A DNA stretch of 34,527 nt from Chitinispirillaceae bacterium. GTDB lineage: Bacteria; Fibrobacterota; Chitinivibrionia; Chitinivibrionales; Chitinispirillaceae. A model generated the notes under the pieces. The model was not told the origin of the DNA. It made no database searches and worked only from the letters and a program-made list of their open reading frames with translations. The position numbers and the translations under genes are program-made. Location of the stretch: positions 1-34,527 of the forward strand of contig JAFGHA010000220.1 in the NCBI GenBank assembly GCA_016930275.1, written 5' to 3'. Of the stretch, positions 17,813 through 26,047 are shown piece after piece. Within the stretch, counting starts at the first letter, position 1. Each line of letters opens with the position of its first letter.

Positions 17813-18655
17813 CTACCCGAGTATGCCCATGATATGATTGCGGCTTATCTCATTGAATCGCTGAAACGCCGAGATCCCGCCTTCGTTGAGCAGTTGTTGC
17901 CGCACCAGTTCCGCAACTCCCTGGGCCATATCCTGATCGCGCAGTACCGATTCGGCAGCCTGAGTATTCACCATCGCGTTGTCCAGATTGTTGATGACCG
18001 ATGAGAACCGGTTGATGGTCGCTCCCACGGTCGAACGCTGCTGATTGAGATTCTGCAATGCGATATCAATCGCAGCGAATGCAGTCTGTGCTCCTCCCGA
18101 TGTGGCGATCGTCGTGCCGGCGATACCGGACGTAGCGGTTGAAAAATCGATCTGCGGAAGGGCGATCTGGTCGCCAGCGTCGGCACCGACCTGTATTTGG
18201 GCATTACCCGAGGCGAGCTCCGTACCGTTTGAGGTATTCTGCCGATTGTACTGTGTGCTCTGTGCCAGACGGTCGATTTCCTGAGTGAGCGCCTGATACT
18301 CCGCATCGAGCGACTGCCGGTCGTTGTCCGTTAGGGTGTCGTTTCTCGCCTGAACGGCTAATTCCCGTTGCCGTTGCAGCATGTCCGAAATCTCGTTGGC
18401 ACCGCCATCGGTGATATTGAGTGCCGACATGGCATCCAGAGCGTTCCTTGATGCCATTTTATAGCCGCGGATATTGGTCCTGAGCATTTCCGAAACGCCC
18501 AACCCGGCGGCATCATCCGATGCACGGTTGATGCGCTGCGCGGTGGAGAGACGCTCAAGAATTTTCTCCAGCTGGCGATTGGTTTTTTTGAGTGCATTGC
18601 CGGTTTTCTGCGTGCCAGCGGAAAACAGCGGACTCCCGGTTCCTCCGATCTGCAT
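17813..18655 (-). CDS. Flagellin
   Basis: The flagellar filament protein, 280 residues. The conserved N-terminal D0/D1 helix carries ILERLSTAQRINRASDDAAG (about 31-50) and QRQRELAVQARNDTLTDNDR (about 94-113). The C-terminal D1/D0 helix carries QAAESVLRDQDMAQGVAELV. The variable centre is short (about residues 140-205), so the filament is of a minimal type. GGGAGG gives a strong ribosome site before ATG 18655, and a sigma-28-type promoter lies just upstream. No other flagellar structural gene is in the window. Confidence 0.96.
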   Translation of the reverse strand: MQIGGTGSPLFSAGTQKTGNALKKTNRQLEKILERLSTAQRINRASDDAAGLGVSEMLRTNIRGYKMASRNALDAMSALNITDGGANEISDMLQRQRELAVQARNDTLTDNDRQSLDAEYQALTQEIDRLAQSTQYNRQNTSNGTELASGNAQIQVGADAGDQIALPQIDFSTATSGIAGTTIATSGGAQTAFAAIDIALQNLNQQRSTVGATINRFSSVINNLDNAMVNTQAAESVLRDQDMAQGVAELVRQQLLNEGGISAFQRFNEISRNHIMGILG

Positions 18656-18701
18656 GGAACACCTCCCTTGTGTTACGAACTGTAAAACTTCCCCAGTTAA
18701 T

Positions 18702-18728
18702 TTATCGGTTGTTTTTTTGAAAACTTTA
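18702..18728 (-). promoter_or_regulatory. Sigma-28 (FliA)-type promoter of the flagellin gene
   Basis: On the minus strand TAAAGTTT (18728-18721), an 11-base spacer, and ACCGATAA (18709-18702). The known FliA consensus is TAAAGTTT-N11-GCCGATAA, so 15 of 16 bases and the spacing match. It lies about 47 bases upstream of the flagellin start, implying late-class flagellar control. Confidence 0.88.
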
Positions 18729-18801
18729 GCAGTTTTTTTTGGGAATATGAAAAATTTATCCGATTGGAGGGTCGGTGGCTTTTAAAATTGTTTTTCTGTG
18801 A

Positions 18802-18846
18802 TGCCTCACCCATTCAGCACCACCATTTAGGGATCGGGGTGAGGCA
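18802..18846. repeat. Hairpin downstream of the MFS gene
   Basis: TGCCTCACCC (18802-18811) pairs exactly with GGGTGAGGCA (18837-18846) over a 25-base loop, just beyond the MFS gene end. No U-run follows on the minus strand. It is a possible terminator or repeat. Confidence 0.45.
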
Positions 18847-18868
18847 AAATTAGACCATCCAATGCTAT

Positions 18869-20239
18869 TTACTTCGCTCTGAAGGCCCTGAAACTGTTGC
18901 GTAGCATACCGATTCCGACACGGTAACCGGGAATCTGGTGAAATACTTCGAGTGTGGTATGGAGCGTCGTTTCGTACTTCGGATAGCGGACGATGAAGAG
19001 ACCGAAAATCAAGAAGCGCATAACCGAAGAGAGCAGGAATAGTGAATGAAGTCTGCAGGTGAAGATGATCGGCAGTCGGGTGGCGAGAAAACCGCCCAAC
19101 ATACTGCAGCAGAATACACAGATACCGGTTATTGCAACGGCGAATGAAATGTGGTGCTCGGTGTTCTTTTTTCCCGCTGCCAGAAGCAGGTAGTTGAAAT
19201 TACTCAGGTTGTACCCGCTCCAGCAGCAGCCGGTATAAAAATTAAGCACCCAGATATGCCACGGTCTCGTTGAGGCGATATAGGGGAGGGGGACCGTGGC
19301 GATGAGCAGTACGGTAATGATGATCACGGTCCGGTTGCCGAATGTGTCGGCGAATTTACCCCAGAAGGGAAGTGCGATAATGGTACCGAGCACGGTGGCG
19401 GCAGTTGCGCACGACAGCGCGAAATAGTCGAAATGCAGATTCCGGATGTAGTACACATTGAAAAACGGTCCGGCGATTGCCACGGTTCCCTGAACAAGTG
19501 CGGCAGCAACCGAATAGAAAAGAAACGGTTTCGTATGGGAGAAAACTTCGAGAAGTTTTCCGTGTTCTTGTACCACCGGTACCGGTGGTTCATACTGCCG
19601 GTGCATCATCAGGACGGAAAGGGTACGGGCGATACCGGCAGCAATGAACATCCCGGCAAAAACCAGCCAGTGAGCGGTCAAGGTGGAATACCGGCGGGCG
19701 ATGAGTCCCGCGATCAGCGCACAGACGAGTTGTGTAATCGAGAAAATCCGGTTGCGCCACGCGAAATGACGTCCCCGTATCTCCTGCGGAACAAGATCTC
19801 CCATCCATGCTATCCAGAAACCCGATACCACGTTGCCGAAGAAACCGTAGAATGCGAAAAGGAGTACATAACTCCAGATGCGAAGCGGAGGCGGAAGAAA
19901 GCCGCTCATCGCCGTACAGAACAGAAATATCGATTGCAGTAAAACACCGCGCAGGACATACCGTTTTCTGCCGTTGCCGGGATCCGTGACAAATGGGAGC
20001 AGCAACTGACCGATGGAACTCAGCAGCAACGGAAGACTTCCGAGCATGGCGATGGCGATTGCCGGAGCTTTCAGAAACACCGCCGCGGCGATACCGAAAG
20101 TTTCCGTTAGTGCCAGCATGACATTGGCGAAAATACCGTCCCACAGGCTGAATACCAGTGCACTGCGGCGAACCGGATTGTCGGATGAGATTCCGCCGAG
20201 ATCACCGGACGGCGAAAGCGGGTGACGGTCACTGTTCAT
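18869..20239 (-). CDS. MFS transporter
   Basis: A membrane protein of about 456 residues with roughly 12 hydrophobic helices and an MFS-like layout. The first helix region reads SLWDGIFANVMLALTETF. The loop after helix 2 has VTDPGNGRKRYVL, and WMGDLVPQEIRGRHFAWRN is the cytoplasmic motif often seen at the end of helix 4 in this group. The middle loop (VQEHGKLLEVFSHTKPF) separates the halves. The substrate is unknown. I prefer ATG 20239, because the longer frame adds a Cys/His-rich leader before the natural hydrophilic N-terminus. The ribosome site is weak. It is 144 bases downstream of pdxJ and may be co-transcribed. Confidence 0.85.
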   Translation of the reverse strand: MNSDRHPLSPSGDLGGISSDNPVRRSALVFSLWDGIFANVMLALTETFGIAAAVFLKAPAIAIAMLGSLPLLLSSIGQLLLPFVTDPGNGRKRYVLRGVLLQSIFLFCTAMSGFLPPPLRIWSYVLLFAFYGFFGNVVSGFWIAWMGDLVPQEIRGRHFAWRNRIFSITQLVCALIAGLIARRYSTLTAHWLVFAGMFIAAGIARTLSVLMMHRQYEPPVPVVQEHGKLLEVFSHTKPFLFYSVAAALVQGTVAIAGPFFNVYYIRNLHFDYFALSCATAATVLGTIIALPFWGKFADTFGNRTVIIITVLLIATVPLPYIASTRPWHIWVLNFYTGCCWSGYNLSNFNYLLLAAGKKNTEHHISFAVAITGICVFCCSMLGGFLATRLPIIFTCRLHSLFLLSSVMRFLIFGLFIVRYPKYETTLHTTLEVFHQIPGYRVGIGMLRNSFRAFRAK

Positions 20240-20383
20240 AGGATAACGGCCAAATTCATCGTGACGGGTGTGGCAACATGGTGGAAGAATACCAATACGG
20301 CGGGAAAAATGCAAGAAGGAAGGAGACGGGCAAAGCTGGTTGTAATGGAGTGCCTGCCATTCGCCGGTCGGCTGTCCGGCGTT

Positions 20384-21094
20384 TTACAGCAGCGCCACCA
20401 TATCCCGTACCGCGGCTTCCATACCGATCAGTGACGATCTCGCCACGATGGCGTGTCCGATGTTAAGCTCCTGCATACCGTCGATTTCGGCGACCGGACC
20501 GACGTTGAGGTAATTGAGACCGTGACCCGCATTGAGATTGAGGCCGTATTTATTGGCGACAAGTGCGCAGTCCTTGAGTTTACCGAGTTCTTCGGCAACG
20601 GAGAGTGGATCAGTGGCATTCGAGTAGTACCCGGTGTGCAGTTCCACATGGGTGGCACCGACACGTTTCGCCGCTTTTATCTCGTTGATATCGGGATCGA
20701 TGAACAGACTTACCAGAATTTTATGGTCCCTGAAGGTTTCAATCGCTTTGGCGAGATCGCGTTCCTTCTCACGCACGGCCAGCCCGCCTTCGGTGGTAAG
20801 CTCCTGCCGATGTTCAGGTACCAGGGTTACCATATAGGGAAGAACGTCAACGGCGATTTTGATTATTTCCTGCGTGGGCGCCATTTCCATATTCAGATGG
20901 GTGGTGACAATCTGTTTGAGCAGATAGATGTCGCGATCCTGAATGTGACGCCGGTCTTCCCGCAGGTGGGCAGTGATGCCGAGCGCTCCGGCGAGTTCGG
21001 CGAGTACCGCCGCCTGCAGCGGGTCGGGATCATGGCCGCCGCGGGCCTGGCGGATGGTTGCGATATGATCAATATTGACACCTAAGGTCGTCAT
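20384..21094 (-). CDS. pdxJ: Pyridoxine 5'-phosphate synthase
   Basis: Condenses 1-deoxyxylulose 5-phosphate with 3-amino-2-oxopropyl phosphate in the DXP-dependent vitamin B6 pathway. The (beta/alpha)8 signature begins GVNIDHIATIRQARGG and HLREDRRHI. ELTTEGGLAV, VELHTGYYS, GLNLNAGHGLNYLN and ELNIGHAIVA are also present. The 236 residues match the family. ATG 21094 is chosen over an in-frame TTG five codons earlier, because AGGAGG sits directly between them. The gene is isolated from other B6 genes. Confidence 0.97.
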   Translation of the reverse strand: MTTLGVNIDHIATIRQARGGHDPDPLQAAVLAELAGALGITAHLREDRRHIQDRDIYLLKQIVTTHLNMEMAPTQEIIKIAVDVLPYMVTLVPEHRQELTTEGGLAVREKERDLAKAIETFRDHKILVSLFIDPDINEIKAAKRVGATHVELHTGYYSNATDPLSVAEELGKLKDCALVANKYGLNLNAGHGLNYLNVGPVAEIDGMQELNIGHAIVARSSLIGMEAAVRDMVALL

Positions 21095-21298
21095 CTTTCC
21101 TCCTTGCACGGAACATGCTCGTGTCCGTTGGTGATGTGCATGGTTGCGAACGAGACGGAACCACTGCGTTGCTGATGAATGTCAAGCGTCAGACGGATAA
21201 CTGCAGCTTGAAATCGTTTCGGGTGTATTTTCCGGAAGACCGTTCAGCTGCCGGCAGGAGCAACTCCTGTTTGTTGTTTTCCAAACTACAACCTGCAG

Positions 21299-22483
21299 TC
21301 ATTTACGGTCAACCTTGTTCTTTTCGTCCCGGTCCTGCGGATGGTGTACCACTTCCGACAGGTAGACCAGCTTGATACCGTTCTCCTGCAGATACGGAAG
21401 CTGCTCGTTGAGTGTCGTGATGAAACGTGATGTGGCCCTGCCCTGTAGTACGACGGATCCGGTTTTCTGGGCGATCATTGCGGCATGGTGCAGCGTGTCG
21501 TCGAGTGTCGAAACACTCGATGCCGCACTGTCAAGAACGATGTCGATCCCGCGGTACGGCACGTCAAGTTCACGGGCGATTCCTGCGGCAACCGATTTGC
21601 GCGATACCGGGTTGATCAGAAAGTATCCGTGATCTTTTTTCAGTTCCCCGAGAATGATACGCATTACCGGCGTATCTTCCAGTACCCGGGAGCCGCACAG
21701 GTTCGTGAAACCGGCATAGCAGGGAATCGATTCAGTCGTGGTGCGGAGCAACGATTTTATTTTATCCTGCGGATAGTGAATCATTACCGCTTTGTCGGTG
21801 TAGGCGGAGTAGGATCGGGAGAGCGGTTCCATGGGCAGCATGATCACGATTTCCTTACGGTATTCGTTGGCTATCTGAGCGGTCCAGGTCGACATTTTTT
21901 TTGAACTGACGAGTGAAACGGTAAGCGGTTCGGGGAAGGAGAGAAATTCAACGGTGGTCGTCGTCGCTTTGAAGCCGAAATCGGCAATGACAATCGCCAT
22001 TTTCGCGGAGCTTGAAAAGTACCGTCGCGCACGGCTGAGCTTTATTCTGACTGACGGTTTTCCTTTTTTTTCGGTGCGCAGACGGATGGTACACCGTACC
22101 GGTTGCTCGTCGTAGATGCAATCCTCCACGTGATATCCGGCCTCTCCGACCGGTGCGCAGAGCTGCATGACAATCCATTCAATCGGTTTTCCGCGTGGAA
22201 TACGGGCATCGATGACGATGGTCGAATCTTCGAGCAGATGATCGATTGAAACTTCCGATTCCGGGGTTTCAAATTTTGCCAGCTGCGTCAGGATGATATT
22301 TTCTATTTTATGGCTTCCTGGCGGCAGTGCACCGTGACTGTTTTGCGGGAGGTGCAATGCGGAGGCGATGGAAGAATACGCGGACAGGGCAGTTTTTTGG
22401 AGGAAACCGCTTTTCAGCCCGATCAGCAGTGCCAGAAGCAGTAATGTACCGGAAAATAAAACGGCCACGGGTTTCAAACGCAC
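21299..22483 (-). CDS. Divergent polysaccharide deacetylase family (YibQ-like), metal ligands lost
   Basis: An N-terminal hydrophobic anchor (about 7-25) precedes a periplasmic protein with a NodB-like barrel from about residue 162. The order of conserved blocks is that of the divergent polysaccharide deacetylase family: MAIVIADFG, IVIMLPMEPLS, AGFTNLCGS, GYFLIN, GIDIVLDS. In the E. coli protein the matching positions carry the metal-binding residues IDDFG, HLPM, NHMGS, FLDS and GHPHP. Here Ala167, Met215, Leu262, Ile290 and QGRATS replace them, so it is probably not a deacetylase. GTG 22483 has AGGA upstream. It lies divergent from miaA with 33 bases between starts. Confidence 0.82.
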   Translation of the reverse strand: MRLKPVAVLFSGTLLLLALLIGLKSGFLQKTALSAYSSIASALHLPQNSHGALPPGSHKIENIILTQLAKFETPESEVSIDHLLEDSTIVIDARIPRGKPIEWIVMQLCAPVGEAGYHVEDCIYDEQPVRCTIRLRTEKKGKPSVRIKLSRARRYFSSSAKMAIVIADFGFKATTTTVEFLSFPEPLTVSLVSSKKMSTWTAQIANEYRKEIVIMLPMEPLSRSYSAYTDKAVMIHYPQDKIKSLLRTTTESIPCYAGFTNLCGSRVLEDTPVMRIILGELKKDHGYFLINPVSRKSVAAGIARELDVPYRGIDIVLDSAASSVSTLDDTLHHAAMIAQKTGSVVLQGRATSRFITTLNEQLPYLQENGIKLVYLSEVVHHPQDRDEKNKVDRK

Positions 22484-22516
22484 GCAATGATCCTGGCAGG
22501 TTGAGTCGTTGATACT

Positions 22517-23494
22517 ATGATTGTTAAAAATATCCCCTGCAGCAGCAAAACGGCAAGCTCCGGAAATTGCGGGTCGATTACCGTACCGGTAGTGCTCGGT
22601 CCAACCGCCATTGGAAAAAGTGCGGTAGCGCTTTCAATTGCGAAAGCGACGGGGTGGGATATCCTTTCCTGTGATTCGCGTCAGTTGTATCGCGGCATGA
22701 ATATCGGTACGGCGAAGCCGACCGTGGCGGAACGGGCGTCGGTACAACACTGGCTCATCGATATACTGGATCCTTCCGAGGAGTACAGTGCATGGCGGTT
22801 CGCCGATGAGGCGGCAACGATTATCCGCAACCGCGCGAAGGAGGGAAGAACGGTAATGATCTGCGGCGGAACCGGACTTTATTTCAGGGCGTTGCAGACC
22901 GGACAGACGGAACGGGAACCTTCCGACCCTATGGTCAGGGAAGAGTTGACCCGTTACGCCCGTATCCACGGATCCCACGCGCTGCATCGGGAACTCACCG
23001 CCGTCGATCGCGCCACGGCCGCCCGGCTTCATCCGAACGACACCCAGCGCATCATCAGGGCGCTCGCACTCTTCAGGCAGACCGGTAAAGCAATGGCCGA
23101 TCATGTTCAGGAGGGGACTCCTCCTTCGGATATGCGGTTTATCGTGATCAGGCTGACGATGGATCGAGCCATGCTCTACGAACGGATCAATAATCGTGTG
23201 GATGCCATGATGCGTGAAGGTTTACTGGAGGAGTTCCGGCGTCTCCGGTCGGAAGGATATCACCGTCAGACCCCCGGTCTCCAGTGCGTCGGGTACAAGG
23301 AATTATTTGCAACTGAGGAGGAAGCGTCCTTTGACGATGCGGTAGCTAAGATTAAGCGGAACACCCGCCGCTATGCCAAACGGCAGATCACCTGGTTTGC
23401 ACATCAGGTGAAAGGTATGGAGGTCGATGCGTCGCTACCGTCCAGGGCATTGCAGCAGGTGCGTGAGTACCTTGTAAAAGCGATGGAGGATTGA
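22517..23494 (+). CDS. miaA: tRNA dimethylallyltransferase
   Basis: Transfers a dimethylallyl group to N6 of adenine 37 in tRNAs that read codons starting with U. The P-loop is GPTAIGKS (28-35), then DSRQLYRGMNIGTAKP (53-68) which holds the catalytic Asp, and HWLIDILDP. Further signatures are ICGGTGLYFRAL, HPNDTQRIIRALA and RYAKRQITWF near the end. The 325 residues include a ~22-residue leader before the P-loop strand; no later start fits, so I keep ATG 22517 although its ribosome site is weak. Confidence 0.96.
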   Translation: MIVKNIPCSSKTASSGNCGSITVPVVLGPTAIGKSAVALSIAKATGWDILSCDSRQLYRGMNIGTAKPTVAERASVQHWLIDILDPSEEYSAWRFADEAATIIRNRAKEGRTVMICGGTGLYFRALQTGQTEREPSDPMVREELTRYARIHGSHALHRELTAVDRATAARLHPNDTQRIIRALALFRQTGKAMADHVQEGTPPSDMRFIVIRLTMDRAMLYERINNRVDAMMREGLLEEFRRLRSEGYHRQTPGLQCVGYKELFATEEEASFDDAVAKIKRNTRRYAKRQITWFAHQVKGMEVDASLPSRALQQVREYLVKAMED

Positions 23495-23620
23495 TAAAAG
23501 ACGGGGAGACAAAGGTAAAAATACGACGGTCTCACGCCTGCCGGAAAAACTTCCAGGTACCGGTTGTCAGCAGGAAAAAAGAAGTAATCGGTTCATCCCC
23601 CACGGAATACTCCGGTACGT

Positions 23621-23983
23621 TCAGCCGGGAATACTCTTGAGATGTTTTTCAACGAAGTGACGGATGATTTTCCGGTCGGGGAGACCGATATTGGAAAACT
23701 CGACCCCCACGTCACAGGTATTACCTTTACGTTTCTGAAGATGGATTATCCGGGCATCGGTCCGTATGATAATAATTGAATCGGGGAGCAGAAACGTCAG
23801 CCGCAGCAGTTTGTTCTGTTCAAAACGTCGTCCCGCACAAAACCGCATACCGCTTTCACTCAGGTTGATAACCGAACATATCTCCGCAACCTCCGGTTCG
23901 GCTGTATGATGCGGCGAGGTGTATACTTCCACCGTGACATCGGTCTCGATACGTGGGAACTGTCGACGTTCATGTTGGCGCAT
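23621..23983 (-). CDS. PilZ domain protein, c-di-GMP binding
   Basis: A 120-residue single-domain protein. The N-terminal ERRQFPR (R6, R7, R11) is the RxxxR c-di-GMP clamp, and NLSESG (40-45) fits the D/N-x-S-x-x-G motif. A beta-barrel pattern follows (LRLTFLLPDSIIIIRTDARI, then CDVGVEFSNI). PilZ proteins transmit c-di-GMP levels to motility or surface traits. The GGDEF/HD-GYP protein at 30.9 kb could be one of its sources of signal. The start ATG 23983 lacks a strong ribosome site. Confidence 0.88.
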   Translation of the reverse strand: MRQHERRQFPRIETDVTVEVYTSPHHTAEPEVAEICSVINLSESGMRFCAGRRFEQNKLLRLTFLLPDSIIIIRTDARIIHLQKRKGNTCDVGVEFSNIGLPDRKIIRHFVEKHLKSIPG

Positions 23984-24056
23984 GTTGGTATTCTACCATT
24001 GCTGCCGGGAACATGGCAATGGCTCACTTTGTAGGGGAACGAATCCGGTCGGAATA

Positions 24057-24069
24057 ACCGGAAACCGGT
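24057..24069. repeat. Second copy of ACCGGAAACCGGT
   Basis: This 13-base palindrome is identical to the core at 998-1010. It lies in the ~200-base intergenic space between the divergent PilZ and ABC-2 permease genes, where a regulator could act on either. Confidence 0.35.
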
Positions 24070-24188
24070 GATACTGCCGAAACCACAGTAAGTACTCCGG
24101 TGGTCTCCGGTAACAATTATTTTCCATAATTACCGGGTCGTCGGTCGCACGGCGCGGATGCTGAACAACTCTTCCGGGAATAATCAGT

Positions 24189-25016
24189 ATGCTGTCGTTG
24201 AAGAACATTGGTACCGTTACCGGCTCCACCCTCCACGATGAACTACATCACAAGAGTGTCTATTCCCTCAGTGGCGCCGCGGTGCTGTTTGTATTTCTGC
24301 TCAGGGGGTGTTTCGATAACGAGGTCGTCGTGAACGGGCAGAAGCTCGACGGGGCGACGATCGGATGGAACGCATCACTGGTCGCTTTCCACATTGTCGC
24401 GATTGCCGGAATGTTCGTGGGAATTCTGCTCGGGATGCGGGTACTTCGCCGTGACCGGACCGATGGTACCGTGGTGGCGATTCTTTCGCGCCCGGTGCGC
24501 AGGATCGAATATCTCATCGGCAAGTGTTGCGGTATCTGGTGTATTGCCTACGGTCTTACCCTCATTCTGCATGCTACGGTATACATTATCATGCTCATGA
24601 AAACAGGGGGGCGGATCGGATTCTTTCTGCCGGCGTCGTTTCTGGTTTCCCTCAATGTTCTTTTTGCCGTACTGATCGTGGTTCTGCTCGCACAGGTAAT
24701 TCCCGATATTGCCGCGGCACTGCTCGCGGCGGCAATCTGGCTGGTGGGATATATCAGCGATACCGTCTATATGGCACTACAGACGGAAACGGCGAAGAAT
24801 ATTATGGAACAGATGCAGAAATCGGATGCACCCCTTGCCCTCTGGCGGATTATCTGGCCGAAAATGACGGCACTCCAGTATTACGGTGTCGCACGTATCA
24901 AGGACGCTCCCTTTCACATTCCCGGTCCCGTGCATCCGGCTTTCAATGTGGGACTGTATGTGCTGCTCGCGTTTTTTCTTTTACACCTGCATTTTTCCCG
25001 GGAAGAGCTACGGTAA
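24189..25016 (+). CDS. ABC-2 type transporter permease
   Basis: A 275-residue integral membrane protein with six likely helices. The pattern is of ABC-2/NosY-like permeases: a soluble N-terminal helix, a first membrane helix (SGAAVLFVFLLRG), a large loop, a second helix followed by RRDRTDGTVVAILSRPVRR (the coupling region), and then helices 3-6. The substrate is unknown. There is no ATPase gene next to it, so the partner must be elsewhere. It ends one base before the converging rsgA gene ends, leaving no room for a terminator. Confidence 0.78.
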   Translation: MLSLKNIGTVTGSTLHDELHHKSVYSLSGAAVLFVFLLRGCFDNEVVVNGQKLDGATIGWNASLVAFHIVAIAGMFVGILLGMRVLRRDRTDGTVVAILSRPVRRIEYLIGKCCGIWCIAYGLTLILHATVYIIMLMKTGGRIGFFLPASFLVSLNVLFAVLIVVLLAQVIPDIAAALLAAAIWLVGYISDTVYMALQTETAKNIMEQMQKSDAPLALWRIIWPKMTALQYYGVARIKDAPFHIPGPVHPAFNVGLYVLLAFFLLHLHFSREELR

Positions 25017-25895
25017 TTACCGGTACTGTTTTCTTTTTCCTATCATTTCGTTCCTGAATTTCAGATAGTGCGCGTGGCGCCAGGGCGCGATAATACCCTT
25101 TTTCACCTCTTCATCTACAGCGCATCCTGGTTCATTGTCGTGAATACAGTTGTTGAACCTGCATTTACCGGTGTTACGGGCAATCTCGTCAAAACAGAAT
25201 ACGATATTCTCTTCGGGAACGGCGGGAAGATCGATCCATGCGAGACCGGGAGTATCGGCAATATAACCCTTGTTACCGAGCGGGTGCAGGGTGACATTCG
25301 TCGTGGTATGCGTTCCCCGGGTGGCGCAGCAGCTGAGATTGCCGATCCGGAAATCGATATCCGGGAAAATGGTCGAAAGCAGGGTGCTTTTTCCGACACC
25401 GCTCGGACCGGCAAATGCGGCAAGCCGGCCACTGCAGAGGTCAAGTAACGCATCGAGTCCTTCACGGGAGAACGCCGAGGTGGTAACTACCGGGTGTCCG
25501 GCATGACGGTAGACATCCGCGACCCTTTCCAGTTCATCACGTTCATCATCTGAAAGTATATCCGCTTTATTGAATACGACACACGGCTGCAACTCATGCA
25601 GGAGGGCGTAAACAAGCAGGCGGTCGAGGGTTTCAAGATTGAGTGGCGGTTCCTTGAACGTGCTCAGGCACAGCAGCAGGGAGCAGTTGGCGAGTGCCGG
25701 ACGTTTTATGTAGGTGGTTCGTTTCCGGATCGTCGTGATTACCCCGCGGCGGGTATCGGTGTCGATGATCGTGAGATCAACCAGATCTCCGGTGCATGGT
25801 TTTTTCCGTTGTTTTTTTAAGGAACCGCTGGTGGTGGTGAGAAAGGAACCCTCTGCAGTATCGACCACAAAGTAATTCTTCTGCTCTTCAACCAC
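25017..25895 (-). CDS. rsgA: Ribosome small-subunit-dependent GTPase RsgA
   Basis: A circularly permuted GTPase that assists 30S subunit maturation. An N-terminal OB-fold is followed by the permuted order G4 NKAD (109-112), G1 GPSGVGKST (163-171), switch RGTHTTT (193-199) and G3 DTPG (214-217). The C-terminal zinc motif has Cys245, Cys250, His252 and Cys258. GTG 25895 follows AGGA, but the preceding in-frame residues (SIITGRV) look like family N-terminus, so the real start may be a rarer codon slightly upstream. It faces the ABC permease end to end. Confidence 0.96.
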   Translation of the reverse strand: MVEEQKNYFVVDTAEGSFLTTTSGSLKKQRKKPCTGDLVDLTIIDTDTRRGVITTIRKRTTYIKRPALANCSLLLCLSTFKEPPLNLETLDRLLVYALLHELQPCVVFNKADILSDDERDELERVADVYRHAGHPVVTTSAFSREGLDALLDLCSGRLAAFAGPSGVGKSTLLSTIFPDIDFRIGNLSCCATRGTHTTTNVTLHPLGNKGYIADTPGLAWIDLPAVPEENIVFCFDEIARNTGKCRFNNCIHDNEPGCAVDEEVKKGIIAPWRHAHYLKFRNEMIGKRKQYR

Positions 25896-26047
25896 CCGTC
25901 CTGTGATAATTGACTGTCTGATCGTTAATCGACCCCGTTTGAAAAACGCCGATATATTTTTGTACCATACGGCAACGAAGGTTTCCGCCGTCGTATGGAT
26001 CAGCTCAAAAAATTACATCATGAGCCTCTCAAGCAAAAAGGTGCAAT

